This document shows positions 1 through 6,112 of a stretch of DNA of 6,112 bases, in pieces; the stretch's first letter is position 1; each line of letters starts with the position of its first letter. The stretch covers positions 1 through 6,112 of the forward strand of contig USFU01000100.1 in NCBI GenBank assembly GCA_900554135.1, read 5' to 3'. Origin of the DNA: an uncultured Collinsella sp. GTDB lineage: Bacteria; Actinomycetota; Coriobacteriia; Coriobacteriales; Coriobacteriaceae. The position numbers were made by a program, and so were the translations under genes. The notes below the pieces were generated by a model, which made no database searches, was not told the origin of the DNA, and saw only the letters and a program-made list of their open reading frames with translations.

Positions 1-935
1 ACGCTGCGGTTGCAGGCATTTCCGACCCCGATTCGCGCGCCATTGCCACGGCAGAAGCGCTGTACTTTCGCGGACAGGCCGCCCTCGCAGCCAAGACGGC
101 GCGCCCCTATCTTGACGCCACCGACCCCGCACTGCGCTATTCCGCATGCTTTATCTGCGGATATGCCAGTCTGTCGCTCAACCGTATCGCCGACGCCCGC
201 CGGTGCCTTGCGGGCATTCTCGATGCGCCCACCGACGAAGAATCGCTCGCCGTCCACGCCATGCATATCCTGTTCGCCTCGGCCGCAAGCGTCCTGCTAC
301 ACTTGCCTTCCCCGTATTCTGCCGAAGAGTTTTATCCGCTTGCGGCGCATCTACCCGAAGGCCTGCGCCTGTTCGCCAGCTACGTGATGGCGCACGCCTT
401 GTATCTGCACGGCGAATACGGCCGCAGCCTAGGCATGGCGGAAAATGCCCTGATCATGAAACAGGGAAGCTATCCGATCTCGGAACTGTTCCTGCACCTG
501 GCAGCTTCCATGGCATGCATGAGCCTCAAGGACATCGACGCCGCAAAAACGCACTTCGGAGTTGCTTGGAACATTGCGCGTCCCGACGGCCTTATCGAGC
601 TCATTGGCGAGCACCACGGCCTTTTACAGGGGCTCATCGAGGCATGCCTAAAATCGCAATACCCTGACGATTTCGCACGCATCATCGAGATTACGTATCG
701 ATTCAGCTACGGTTGGCGGCGCATCCACAACCCCGATTCGGGCGAGGACGTGGCCGACGACCTAACGACCACGGAATTCACCATGGCCATGCTCGCCTGC
801 CGTGGGTGGACCAATGCCGAAATCGCTCGTCATATGGGTGTATCGCCGGGCACCGTCAAAAACCGCCTATCCGGCGTATACGCAAAGCTTGGCATCGGCA
901 CACGCGCCGAGCTGGTCGCGCATATGTTGCGTTAG
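1..935 (+). CDS. LuxR-family transcriptional regulator, MalT-like (5'-truncated by window edge)
   Basis: A cytoplasmic DNA-binding regulator of which the last 310 residues are visible. The frame is open from base 3 to the TAG at 933-935. The first in-frame ATG, at 261, is not a credible start, because the same frame upstream encodes helical, Ala/Leu-rich sequence of the same kind (for example EALYFRGQAALAAK). Roughly visible residues 1-240 look like TPR-type helical pairs, as in MalT-like regulators. Residues 254-310 (bases 762-932) form a canonical LuxR/GerE helix-turn-helix: LTTTEF, then the recognition region WTNAEIARHMGVSPGTVKNR, then YAKLGIGTRAELV. The N-terminal part (sensor, or AAA/NTPase in full MalT types) is outside the window, so the ligand is unknown. 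It ends 156 bases before the large surface-protein gene on the same strand, which is a possible target. I am sure of the family, not of the regulon. Confidence 0.9.
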   Translation, partial: AAVAGISDPDSRAIATAEALYFRGQAALAAKTARPYLDATDPALRYSACFICGYASLSLNRIADARRCLAGILDAPTDEESLAVHAMHILFASAASVLLHLPSPYSAEEFYPLAAHLPEGLRLFASYVMAHALYLHGEYGRSLGMAENALIMKQGSYPISELFLHLAASMACMSLKDIDAAKTHFGVAWNIARPDGLIELIGEHHGLLQGLIEACLKSQYPDDFARIIEITYRFSYGWRRIHNPDSGEDVADDLTTTEFTMAMLACRGWTNAEIARHMGVSPGTVKNRLSGVYAKLGIGTRAELVAHMLR

Positions 936-958
936 CGACCGGACTGCCAAGCGCATCG

Positions 959-984
959 GAAGCGCTCCGGAACCCCGGCGCTTC
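959..984 (+). terminator. Possible terminator hairpin after the LuxR gene
   Basis: GAAGCG at 959-964 pairs with CGCTTC at 979-984. Inside this, CCGG at 967-970 pairs with CCGG at 975-978 around an AACC loop, with two bulged bases (965-966). It begins 24 bases after the regulator's stop codon. No clean T-run follows, only the moderately T-rich stretch around 991-1007, so termination is plausible but may be weak. If it works, the surface-protein gene needs its own promoter downstream. Confidence 0.45.
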
Positions 985-1080
985 GCTCAATCAATTTGGA
1001 CATTTTGGCCCTTGAACGGCACTACCGCCACGAGGCGCCTTCTCGCAAAATTGGATTATTTCCACCGATATTTGCGGGAT

Positions 1081-1085
1081 GGGAG
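1081..1085 (+). promoter_or_regulatory. Ribosome binding site deciding the ATG start at 1092
   Basis: GGGAG lies six bases before the ATG at 1092. This fixes the start of the surface protein there rather than at the TTG at 996, which has no Shine-Dalgarno sequence and would place 32 extra, non-signal-like residues before the twin-arginine motif. I looked for -35/-10 pairs in 936-1080. TTGAAC at 1012-1017 is -35-like, but nothing resembling a -10 box lies at the right distance, so I do not call a promoter. Confidence 0.75.
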
Positions 1086-1091
1086 TCCAAG

Positions 1092-1214
1092 ATGCTTGAT
1101 CGCCGTTCGTTACTTGTTGCCGGAGCGTCCTCGCTAGCGAGCATTATGTTGCCCCGCGTGCCGGGAAGCGAAAACGCCTTCATATTGCCGTTCGCCCCCA
1201 CCGAGGCATACGCC
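1092..1214 (+). other. Twin-arginine-like signal peptide
   Basis: Residues 1-41 of the surface protein. DRRSLL at residues 3-8 matches the core of the Tat motif (RR-x-hydrophobic-L) without the usual preceding Ser/Thr. A mild Ala/Ser/Leu-rich core follows at 7-20, typical of Tat rather than Sec signals. A second hydrophobic patch (AFILPFAP) and an A-Y-A cleavage box at 39-41 come before the acidic DEDD. A Sec signal remains possible. Confidence 0.65.
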
Positions 1215-3557
1215 GACGAAGATGATCCCTTCAAGGTCTTGGTGCTCTCGCGCACCATGTTCGGTGTGGTCGTGGTCGACGTCGCCAACAAGAATACGCC
1301 CATCACGGGTGCCCAGGTCACGCTCACATCGCGCTATGCCGCAGGCAAGCAGCTCACCGCCACTACCGATGACGAGGGGACGGCCATCTTTGAGGTCGCG
1401 CCGCTTTCGGAAGGCTACGTGGACGAGGCAACGCTTCTCGACGCGTACGACTTTAACGGCGGCATCTCCATTAGCATGGCAGGCTACCGCGATGTCGAGA
1501 TTCCCCTCGCGCGTGTCCAAGGCGGCACCGCCATTACCGCACCCACACGTCCGCTCTCCGATGGCGAACCGTACTTCCGACAGCTCACGTTCGACGAATG
1601 GGACATCCAGTACGCCGACGCCACGTTTATGGCAATGCCAGCGGACGAAGCAGCAAACGACCAGCCCAACACGCACGCTTTTACCGTGCAGGCCCATCTG
1701 CCGCAGGGCGGGCAGGCAACGCTGCGCATCAACAAAGTGATGCCCGCTGCGGGCAGCTCATCCGAAACCGTCACGCAGATTGGCCAAGTCAAGGCCAGCG
1801 CATCGGGCGCGGATAATCTGGCGACGTTCACGCTCGAAGACAAGTTCCTCGACGCGGCATCGAACCTTCTGGAAGAAGGATGCAAGCTGCGCTTTGTCCT
1901 CGACTACCAGGGCAAAACCTACACGCTCTCCTCCCCCATGGCCGTTGTCACCGCGCCGGCGGCAAAGGCGGAATCCGGATCGACCGCTATCGTCCCCACC
2001 ACCATGGACCAAGAGATCACTCCGTTTGATTTCCCCGCGGCGTTTCCCGGCATCGGCGGCAATAAGTTCACGTGTTGGATGCCCACATTTCCGATCCTCT
2101 TCGATTTCTCGTTTGCCGGATACGTGCTGTTTGGCGGAGGATACAAACCAGCCAGCTATATGAACGATTCGGGCAACCCTGATCCGGAATACTGGAAGAA
2201 ATCGCCGCGTGAGTCGGGCGCCAAGCAGGCAAACCGCTACCTCGACGAGATGGAGGGGAAGTGGAATCAGTACAAAAGTATGAGTGCCGGTTCGGGCACC
2301 GATCCAAGAAACACCAAGCTCCTTCGTCACCATTGCACGCCGCTGTTCACGATGGATATCGCCACACAGCTGTACGGCTCGCTCGCCTACGATTGGGTGG
2401 GCAAAACCTGGGGTAACAACAACGACCCCGCATACGGCAATATTAAGGCCCTCTTCCAGGTAAGAACCGACCTCAATTGGACCGAGCAGTTTACCCTAGG
2501 ACCGGTGCCGTTTTTCCTAAACGTCAACCCCTGGGTGCTGGCGAAGCTGGCACTCGCCGTGGGTGCCCACACGCACGGCAGCGGCGCGGCGTTTTTTAAA
2601 AACATTTCGCTCGACTATTCAAACACGTCGGGCTCGTTCACCATCCAGATCGGGCTCGCCGTCACCTTTGGCGCCGGCGTTGCAGGCGTCGCTTCGTCTG
2701 CCGTGCGCGGCGCCGCATCCCTCACGCTGTTCATTGGGTACGAGAAGGCAGATGGACACCAGCTTCCGCGACTGCGCGTAGGTGCAGACGTCGATGTCGA
2801 TGTGATACTCCAGTTCGTAATGTTCAAGTGGACCACCAAGGCTTGGTCGGGGTCGTGGCCCACACTCATCGATTCGTGGAATATGTCGGTGAACAATGGC
2901 GACCAGTATGTGCTCCAGCGCTCTGAGCTCGCATTGGGTGGAGATACGCCTTATACGCTGGATGCCTGCTTCGGCTCGGTCGGCAACATTGAGGCGGGCG
3001 GCGTGCCGCAATTTATCGCATCGGCCACCATCGTCACCAACGCCGAGCTGCTCGCACGCGCCGAGGTCAAGGCCACTGCCGTAAACGTCGCGCCTGCCGC
3101 GCGCGATTGGGATCAAGCGGTCACGCGCATTGAGCTCGAGGCAGACGCGGAGAGCGACGACACGGGACAGATCGAGCACTTCGTCCACGCACTGATGGAA
3201 AACGACGAAAACGCCGCGCCAATGTACGAGTACACCTATATCGGCCAGGCGACGAACGCCATTGCGGACCCCAACGCCAATTCTGCTGGTGTATCGGAGG
3301 ACGAGCGTGGCGGCATCAAGCCCTCGAACGACAACGTGCTGTTTTCCGGCGTGCTCAGCGAAGCCCACATGAAGCTAACGATGATTGCCGGCGTGGAGTG
3401 CCTATTCCGTATCGCCTCGGTGCGCTACGGCGACAATGGCCGCTCGCGCCTAGTGGTGCACACAAAGGCAAACGGCACGTGGTCCGCTCCCACGCCCGTG
3501 GACTTCCCCCTTGGGTTTGGCGAGGGCGACGTGGAGCGCAACGGCATATTCGATTAA
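1092..3557 (+). CDS. N-terminal 821 residues of the interrupted surface protein, with Tat-like signal and CnaB-like domain
   Basis: This is what translation gives if the TAA at 3555-3557 acts as a stop. Residues 1-41 are a signal peptide with RRSLLVAG near the start and AYA before DEDD. Residues about 56-150 resemble a CnaB/carboxypeptidase-regulatory-like beta-sandwich: a VVVVDV strand, PITGAQVTLTS, a TDDEGTAIFEV turn and strand, then ISISMAGY. Residues about 165-310 form another beta-rich stretch. Residues about 345-500 are rich in Trp, Tyr and Phe (for example FPILFDFSFAGYVLFGGGY) and match no family I recognise. Residues about 514-597 alternate hydrophobic strands (FTIQIGLAVTFGAG, DVDVDVILQFVMF). 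From about 740 the sequence looks like the first blades of a beta-propeller (RLVVHTKANGTWSAPTPVDF). The product would be exported but lacks any wall anchor, so it would probably be released. No catalytic motif is evident. Confidence 0.8.
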   Translation: MLDRRSLLVAGASSLASIMLPRVPGSENAFILPFAPTEAYADEDDPFKVLVLSRTMFGVVVVDVANKNTPITGAQVTLTSRYAAGKQLTATTDDEGTAIFEVAPLSEGYVDEATLLDAYDFNGGISISMAGYRDVEIPLARVQGGTAITAPTRPLSDGEPYFRQLTFDEWDIQYADATFMAMPADEAANDQPNTHAFTVQAHLPQGGQATLRINKVMPAAGSSSETVTQIGQVKASASGADNLATFTLEDKFLDAASNLLEEGCKLRFVLDYQGKTYTLSSPMAVVTAPAAKAESGSTAIVPTTMDQEITPFDFPAAFPGIGGNKFTCWMPTFPILFDFSFAGYVLFGGGYKPASYMNDSGNPDPEYWKKSPRESGAKQANRYLDEMEGKWNQYKSMSAGSGTDPRNTKLLRHHCTPLFTMDIATQLYGSLAYDWVGKTWGNNNDPAYGNIKALFQVRTDLNWTEQFTLGPVPFFLNVNPWVLAKLALAVGAHTHGSGAAFFKNISLDYSNTSGSFTIQIGLAVTFGAGVAGVASSAVRGAASLTLFIGYEKADGHQLPRLRVGADVDVDVILQFVMFKWTTKAWSGSWPTLIDSWNMSVNNGDQYVLQRSELALGGDTPYTLDACFGSVGNIEAGGVPQFIASATIVTNAELLARAEVKATAVNVAPAARDWDQAVTRIELEADAESDDTGQIEHFVHALMENDENAAPMYEYTYIGQATNAIADPNANSAGVSEDERGGIKPSNDNVLFSGVLSEAHMKLTMIAGVECLFRIASVRYGDNGRSRLVVHTKANGTWSAPTPVDFPLGFGEGDVERNGIFD

Positions 3558-3566
3558 GACTTCGAC

Positions 3567-5459
3567 GTGGTGGAATATACAGACGGGAGGGGAAACCAGG
3601 ACGCCTACGTGCTGCTGGTCTCGGGCGAGCGCCCCGCCGGCGACAACACCCTTTTCGATACGGCGAGCACATCCGGCATACTGTCCGTTGTGCGCCTGCG
3701 CATAAGCAACGACGGAGTTCGCGTGATATCGCACACGTCGTGGCGCAGCATCTCGCGCGGCCGCCTTCAGGAGGATGGCTACCATTGCCTGCAGTGCCCG
3801 CGCATCACGGTAGGCAAGACGCTGGTCGACGGACGCCTGTCGGGTGCCTACCTCCACCGCCGCGGAACCACCGCAGAGAAGGCGCTCGGCAGCGAGGCCG
3901 AGGTTGCGCTGGAATGCTTTACCCTGTGGTCGGATGATTTGGGCGACAGCCTGACGTTCCGCCAAGTTCTTCGCTTTCCGCAGGCACCGTCGAGTATCGA
4001 GCTGAGCGAGCCCGAGAATATCAACGGCAAAATGGTGGTGCCCGTTGCGTACGAGACCGCAGACGGTTGCGGCTGCGCATCGTACGCCGTGATCGGCCAG
4101 TCCATTGCGGGCTGGGGCGTTATGCCACCAGACGCCACGGTGCCCCATGCGGTGCCGTGGCCACAACATTCGGGCTTTTTGGCCACCGTCAACGAGCAGC
4201 TGCAGCATATTACTTGGACGCGAGGCGCATCGGCATTTGCAACGCAGCCCGTGGGTGCCGCAGGCTGTGGCCCGGCATCGTTTAGCGTAAGCAACAACGG
4301 CAGGTGCGCGCTCTATGTAGAGAACGCCGATGGCAAGGTGGGGCAAACCTACGACGAAGAAGGCAACCCAGTAGCAGTGATGGGCAAGCACTTCCGCATC
4401 TTCGCCAGCACCTTGGCAGGCGATCTGTTCACGGAGCCGTTCGTGATGTGCGAGCTGGACCATCCCATCGATCAGATAACGACATTTTTGACGTCGGGAG
4501 GCATGCTCTCCGCGCTCGCCACGCACATTGTGAGCGCGGAGAAGAGCGAGGCAGAGCTGCACGGCATCGAAGTGCCCTTGGTGGCGTGTGCCACTCCGAC
4601 GGGCGCGGTCGCTACCTCGGGCGCGGTGGTGCCCGGAGCAGCAGGCGAATCCTTCATGGTCACGGTGCGAAACGACGGCAACACCCTGCTGACCGCCGGC
4701 ACGATCGATCTGTACCGAGAGGGCTCCAGCCAGCCGTTCTCCAGCGCATCCATCGGATTCGGAGCGAACGCGCGCATGGCTTCGATCTACGATCCAGAGC
4801 TTGCCGAGGACACTTCGGCCAACGACATAGCGCACGTGAAGTACGCGCTCGAGACGCTGGGGACGCGTTTTGCAACGCACCCGCTGGTAGCCGACAACGG
4901 TAACGCCGTGCTGGCACCGGGTTGCACGGCACAGTTCCGCATGAGCTTCGCCATTCCCGAGAGTTGGAGCGACGAAGTGGGCAAACGCGTAACGCTGTAT
5001 GCGAAGGCGCGTAATCTGGTGGCGCTCGATCCCGTAACGCTCGAGGAAATTCGACCGGGCGCAAACTCGGCGCTGGGTGCCGTACTGCACGAGCTTCATG
5101 TGCCCGACGCGGCATGCGAACGCTCAGAAGTTCAGGTCGGCGTATGCGACAGCGCGGATACGACAGGACTTCACGACGCCCCGATGACAGCAGACGGCGA
5201 TGGTGGCTCGAGTGGCGGCGGTACTGACGAGGGCGGCGGCTCCGGCGGAAGCAGCTCCGGCAGTGGCAAGGACCACGGCAATAACAAGCGCTCCGGAAAA
5301 GCGGGCGCGCTTGCGGGCACGGGCGATGCCAATGCTCCCCTTACGGCGACCGCTGCAGCACTCGCCGCGGCAGGCGGCGGCCTTATCGCCTACAGCGCCC
5401 GCCGCACGGCGCTCGAAACCGACACCGCCGATGAGGTCAATTCGGATAGGCCTCGCTAG
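3567..5459 (+). CDS. C-terminal part of the interrupted surface protein, with propeller, CARDB-like domain and LAGTG anchor
   Basis: This is the continuation, in the same frame, of the gene broken at 3555-3557. A GTG at 3567 could be called as a start but has no Shine-Dalgarno sequence, and the frame is open from 3558, so I treat it as a remnant. In full-length numbering, residues about 826-1135 show repeated strand-turn-strand units typical of beta-propeller blades (AYVLLVSGERP, MVVPVAYETADG, FLATVNEQLQHITWTRG, RCALYVENADGKVG). Residues about 1185-1310 resemble a CARDB/Ig-like domain (FMVTVRNDGNTLLTAGTIDL, then FRMSFAIPESW). A Gly/Ser linker follows at 1368-1406, then the sorting signal. Without a signal peptide this fragment would stay in the cytoplasm. 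Cys pairs at 899/902 and 993/995 are unusual for a wall protein. Not assignable to a named family. Confidence 0.7.
   Translation: MVEYTDGRGNQDAYVLLVSGERPAGDNTLFDTASTSGILSVVRLRISNDGVRVISHTSWRSISRGRLQEDGYHCLQCPRITVGKTLVDGRLSGAYLHRRGTTAEKALGSEAEVALECFTLWSDDLGDSLTFRQVLRFPQAPSSIELSEPENINGKMVVPVAYETADGCGCASYAVIGQSIAGWGVMPPDATVPHAVPWPQHSGFLATVNEQLQHITWTRGASAFATQPVGAAGCGPASFSVSNNGRCALYVENADGKVGQTYDEEGNPVAVMGKHFRIFASTLAGDLFTEPFVMCELDHPIDQITTFLTSGGMLSALATHIVSAEKSEAELHGIEVPLVACATPTGAVATSGAVVPGAAGESFMVTVRNDGNTLLTAGTIDLYREGSSQPFSSASIGFGANARMASIYDPELAEDTSANDIAHVKYALETLGTRFATHPLVADNGNAVLAPGCTAQFRMSFAIPESWSDEVGKRVTLYAKARNLVALDPVTLEEIRPGANSALGAVLHELHVPDAACERSEVQVGVCDSADTTGLHDAPMTADGDGGSSGGGTDEGGGSGGSSSGSGKDHGNNKRSGKAGALAGTGDANAPLTATAAALAAAGGGLIAYSARRTALETDTADEVNSDRPR
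5193..5309 (+). other. Gly/Ser-rich wall-spanning linker
   Basis: Residues about 1368-1406 are almost entirely Gly, Ser, Asp and a few charged residues (DGDGGSSGGG, GGGSGGSSSGSGKD). This low-complexity spacer sits directly before the sortase motif. That is the usual position for a flexible segment that crosses the peptidoglycan and holds the folded domains outside. Confidence 0.8.
5310..5405 (+). other. LAxTG cell-wall sorting signal
   Basis: LAGTG at residues 1407-1411 (5310-5324) is followed by Asp, a hydrophobic Ala/Leu/Gly/Ile segment at residues 1417-1436, and two arginines at 1437-1438 (5400-5405). This is the complete three-part sorting signal. The LAxTG form, rather than LPxTG, is the variant recognised by class E sortases of high-GC Gram-positives. 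About 17 residues follow the RR, a longer tail than usual. No sortase gene is in the window. Confidence 0.8.
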
Positions 5460-5507
5460 CTCCTAAATTACCTTTGCGAGAGACGCCGACTCGGCTCATC
5501 GAACATC

Positions 5508-5544
5508 AAAAAAGGGCTGGCCCCGATAACTCGGAGCCAGCCCT
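5508..5544 (-). terminator. Rho-independent terminator of the minus-strand gene
   Basis: AGGGCTGGC at 5513-5521 pairs perfectly with GCCAGCCCT at 5536-5544. After one mismatch, CCGA at 5523-5526 pairs with TCGG at 5531-5534 around a TAAC loop. The six A's at 5508-5513 become a U-tract on the minus strand just after the hairpin, so the terminator is oriented for the leftward gene ending at 5574. On the plus strand no T-run follows, so it would serve the surface-protein gene poorly. Confidence 0.9.
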
Positions 5545-5573
5545 GAGTCGCCTGACGTGGGAATCGCAGCCTG

Positions 5574-6112
5574 TTACTTGAGCTTCAGAGCCTCCATCAT
5601 GGGCACGGCGGCGTCCCAATCGATCTTCCAGCCAATCGACACGCGGACGGTTTCACCCGTTGCGGGAGCCGTCGCAAACAGCGTATGACCGTTGTCGGGA
5701 CCAGTAAAGCGCAGCCACGTTACGCCGCTGTACTCGACCTGGTCGGTTGTTGTCTCCTTGCCTTCGTAGACCTGCTCCAGGCTTGCAACCTCTTCCTCCG
5801 GCGAACGCGGGAAGATACTGATGTGCAGGCGTCCTCCAGTCTCGTCGTGGAAGAAGTCTGCCTTTTCGTGCTCTTCGTTGGACGAATCCAGCGTGTACCC
5901 ATCGGCGGCCTCGATACTGTACGAAGCGCAATCGATGCCGGTCATATTGACCGCGTCACCAGAATCGGCCACACCGCCCGCCGCCTTGAACTCCTTGGTC
6001 TCGCATCCCGTGGTGTCAAAGTGCATGGCCTCATGATTCTTGGCGGGGGCGTAAGCGTCTACGAACTCGACAGTGATGGGCCCGTAGTACGCCGTCTTGG
6101 GCGCCCAGAAAT
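5574..6112 (-). CDS. Hypothetical acidic, probably exported protein (start beyond right edge)
   Basis: The last 178 residues are visible, ending at the TAA read from 5576-5574. The frame stays open to the window end, and residues before the in-frame ATG at 6026 look coding (FWAPKTAYYGPITVEFVDAY), so that ATG is probably internal. The domain from about visible residue 70 to the end (GYTLDSS, GGRLHISIF, VEYSGVTWLRFTG, HTLFATAP, ETVRVSIGWKIDWDAA, then MMEALKLK) has the strand pattern and closing helix of PsbP/Mog1/DcrB-like folds found in small lipoproteins; this is pattern reading, not a firm assignment. Two cysteines occur (in GCET and IDCAS). A signal peptide or lipobox would be off the edge. 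It is convergent with the surface-protein gene, so not in its operon. Function not recognised. Confidence 0.8.
   Translation of the reverse strand, partial: FWAPKTAYYGPITVEFVDAYAPAKNHEAMHFDTTGCETKEFKAAGGVADSGDAVNMTGIDCASYSIEAADGYTLDSSNEEHEKADFFHDETGGRLHISIFPRSPEEEVASLEQVYEGKETTTDQVEYSGVTWLRFTGPDNGHTLFATAPATGETVRVSIGWKIDWDAAVPMMEALKLK

Larger units (their letters stand above)
1092..5459 (+). pseudogene. Giant sortase-anchored surface protein, interrupted by one in-frame TAA
   Basis: The whole locus read as one gene has 1455 codons from ATG 1092 to TAG 5457-5459. It carries an export signal at one end and a complete wall-sorting signal at the other. A single TAA at 3555-3557 (codon 822) interrupts it. 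Both sides lie in exactly the same frame, no bases are missing, and the sequence reads ERNGIFD, stop, DFDVVEYTDG, as one beta-rich segment would. The 633 sense codons after the stop contain no further disruption, so the change is recent, is a sequencing error, or is tolerated. The likely original codon is Tyr (TAC or TAT), which is one base from TAA and fits the strand pattern. Domain order is given in the two fragment entries. The role is probably adhesion or glycan/host contact, inferred from architecture only. Confidence 0.75.

Noticed and set aside
996..1091. Upstream TTG start extending the surface protein by 32 residues
   Set aside because: No Shine-Dalgarno sequence precedes it, and the extension would bury the twin-arginine signal. 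ATG 1092 has GGGAG at good spacing.
936..1091. Promoter for the surface-protein gene
   Set aside because: TTGAAC at 1012-1017 and AT-rich patches at 1047-1072 were examined, but no -35/-10 pair with acceptable spacing was found.
2619..3368. Antisense open frame of 249 codons
   Set aside because: Shadow of the same gene. Composition is Arg/Val/Cys-biased and no recognisable motif is present.
3555..3557. Programmed stop-codon recoding (selenocysteine or pyrrolysine)
   Set aside because: These use UGA and UAG, whereas the codon here is UAA. No hairpin immediately after the stop was apparent either.
3769..3777. AGGAGG followed immediately by ATG
   Set aside because: There is no spacing between the motif and the ATG, and the ATG is out of the coding frame; it is a chance match inside the coding sequence.
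3450..5099. Long antisense open frame (549 codons, minus strand)
   Set aside because: It lies wholly opposite the surface-protein gene. Its translation is rich in Arg, Cys and His with no domain, signal or credible ribosome binding site, as expected for a shadow frame in GC-rich coding DNA.

Overview
This GC-rich window holds three gene regions. I think it comes from a high-GC Gram-positive, most likely a gut actinobacterium of the Coriobacteriia (Collinsella/Olsenella/Eggerthella type). The reasons are the MalT-like LuxR regulator, a very large surface protein with a Gly/Ser linker, and an LAxTG-type sortase signal. The taxonomic guess is inference; no rRNA or marker gene is present.

Layout, left to right. 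(1) Positions 1-935, + strand: the C-terminal 310 residues of a LuxR-type regulator with a TPR/MalT-like helical region and a C-terminal helix-turn-helix; its N-terminus lies off the left edge. (2) Positions 936-1091: a short intergenic region with a terminator-like hairpin and a clear ribosome binding site for the next gene. (3) Positions 1092-5459, + strand: one huge reading frame of 1455 codons for a secreted, wall-anchored protein. It has a twin-arginine-like signal peptide, a CnaB/carboxypeptidase-regulatory-like beta domain, a long beta-rich middle, a probable beta-propeller, a CARDB/Ig-like domain, a Gly/Ser linker, and a sorting signal (LAGTG, hydrophobic segment, RR). The frame is cut by a single in-frame TAA at 3555-3557. 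The coding frame continues unchanged on the other side, so automatic callers would report two adjacent hypothetical genes. (4) Positions 5460-5573: a convergent intergenic region with a strong intrinsic terminator for the minus-strand gene. (5) Positions 5574-6112, - strand: the C-terminal 178 residues of an unrecognised, probably exported acidic protein whose start is off the right edge.

How they relate: the regulator lies just upstream of the surface-protein gene on the same strand and may control it, but this is only inferred from position. The main point of the window is the interrupted surface protein. The export signal is on one side of the stop and the wall anchor on the other, so without readthrough or reversion neither half can give an anchored product. 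I found no CRISPR array, RNA gene, insertion sequence or defence system.
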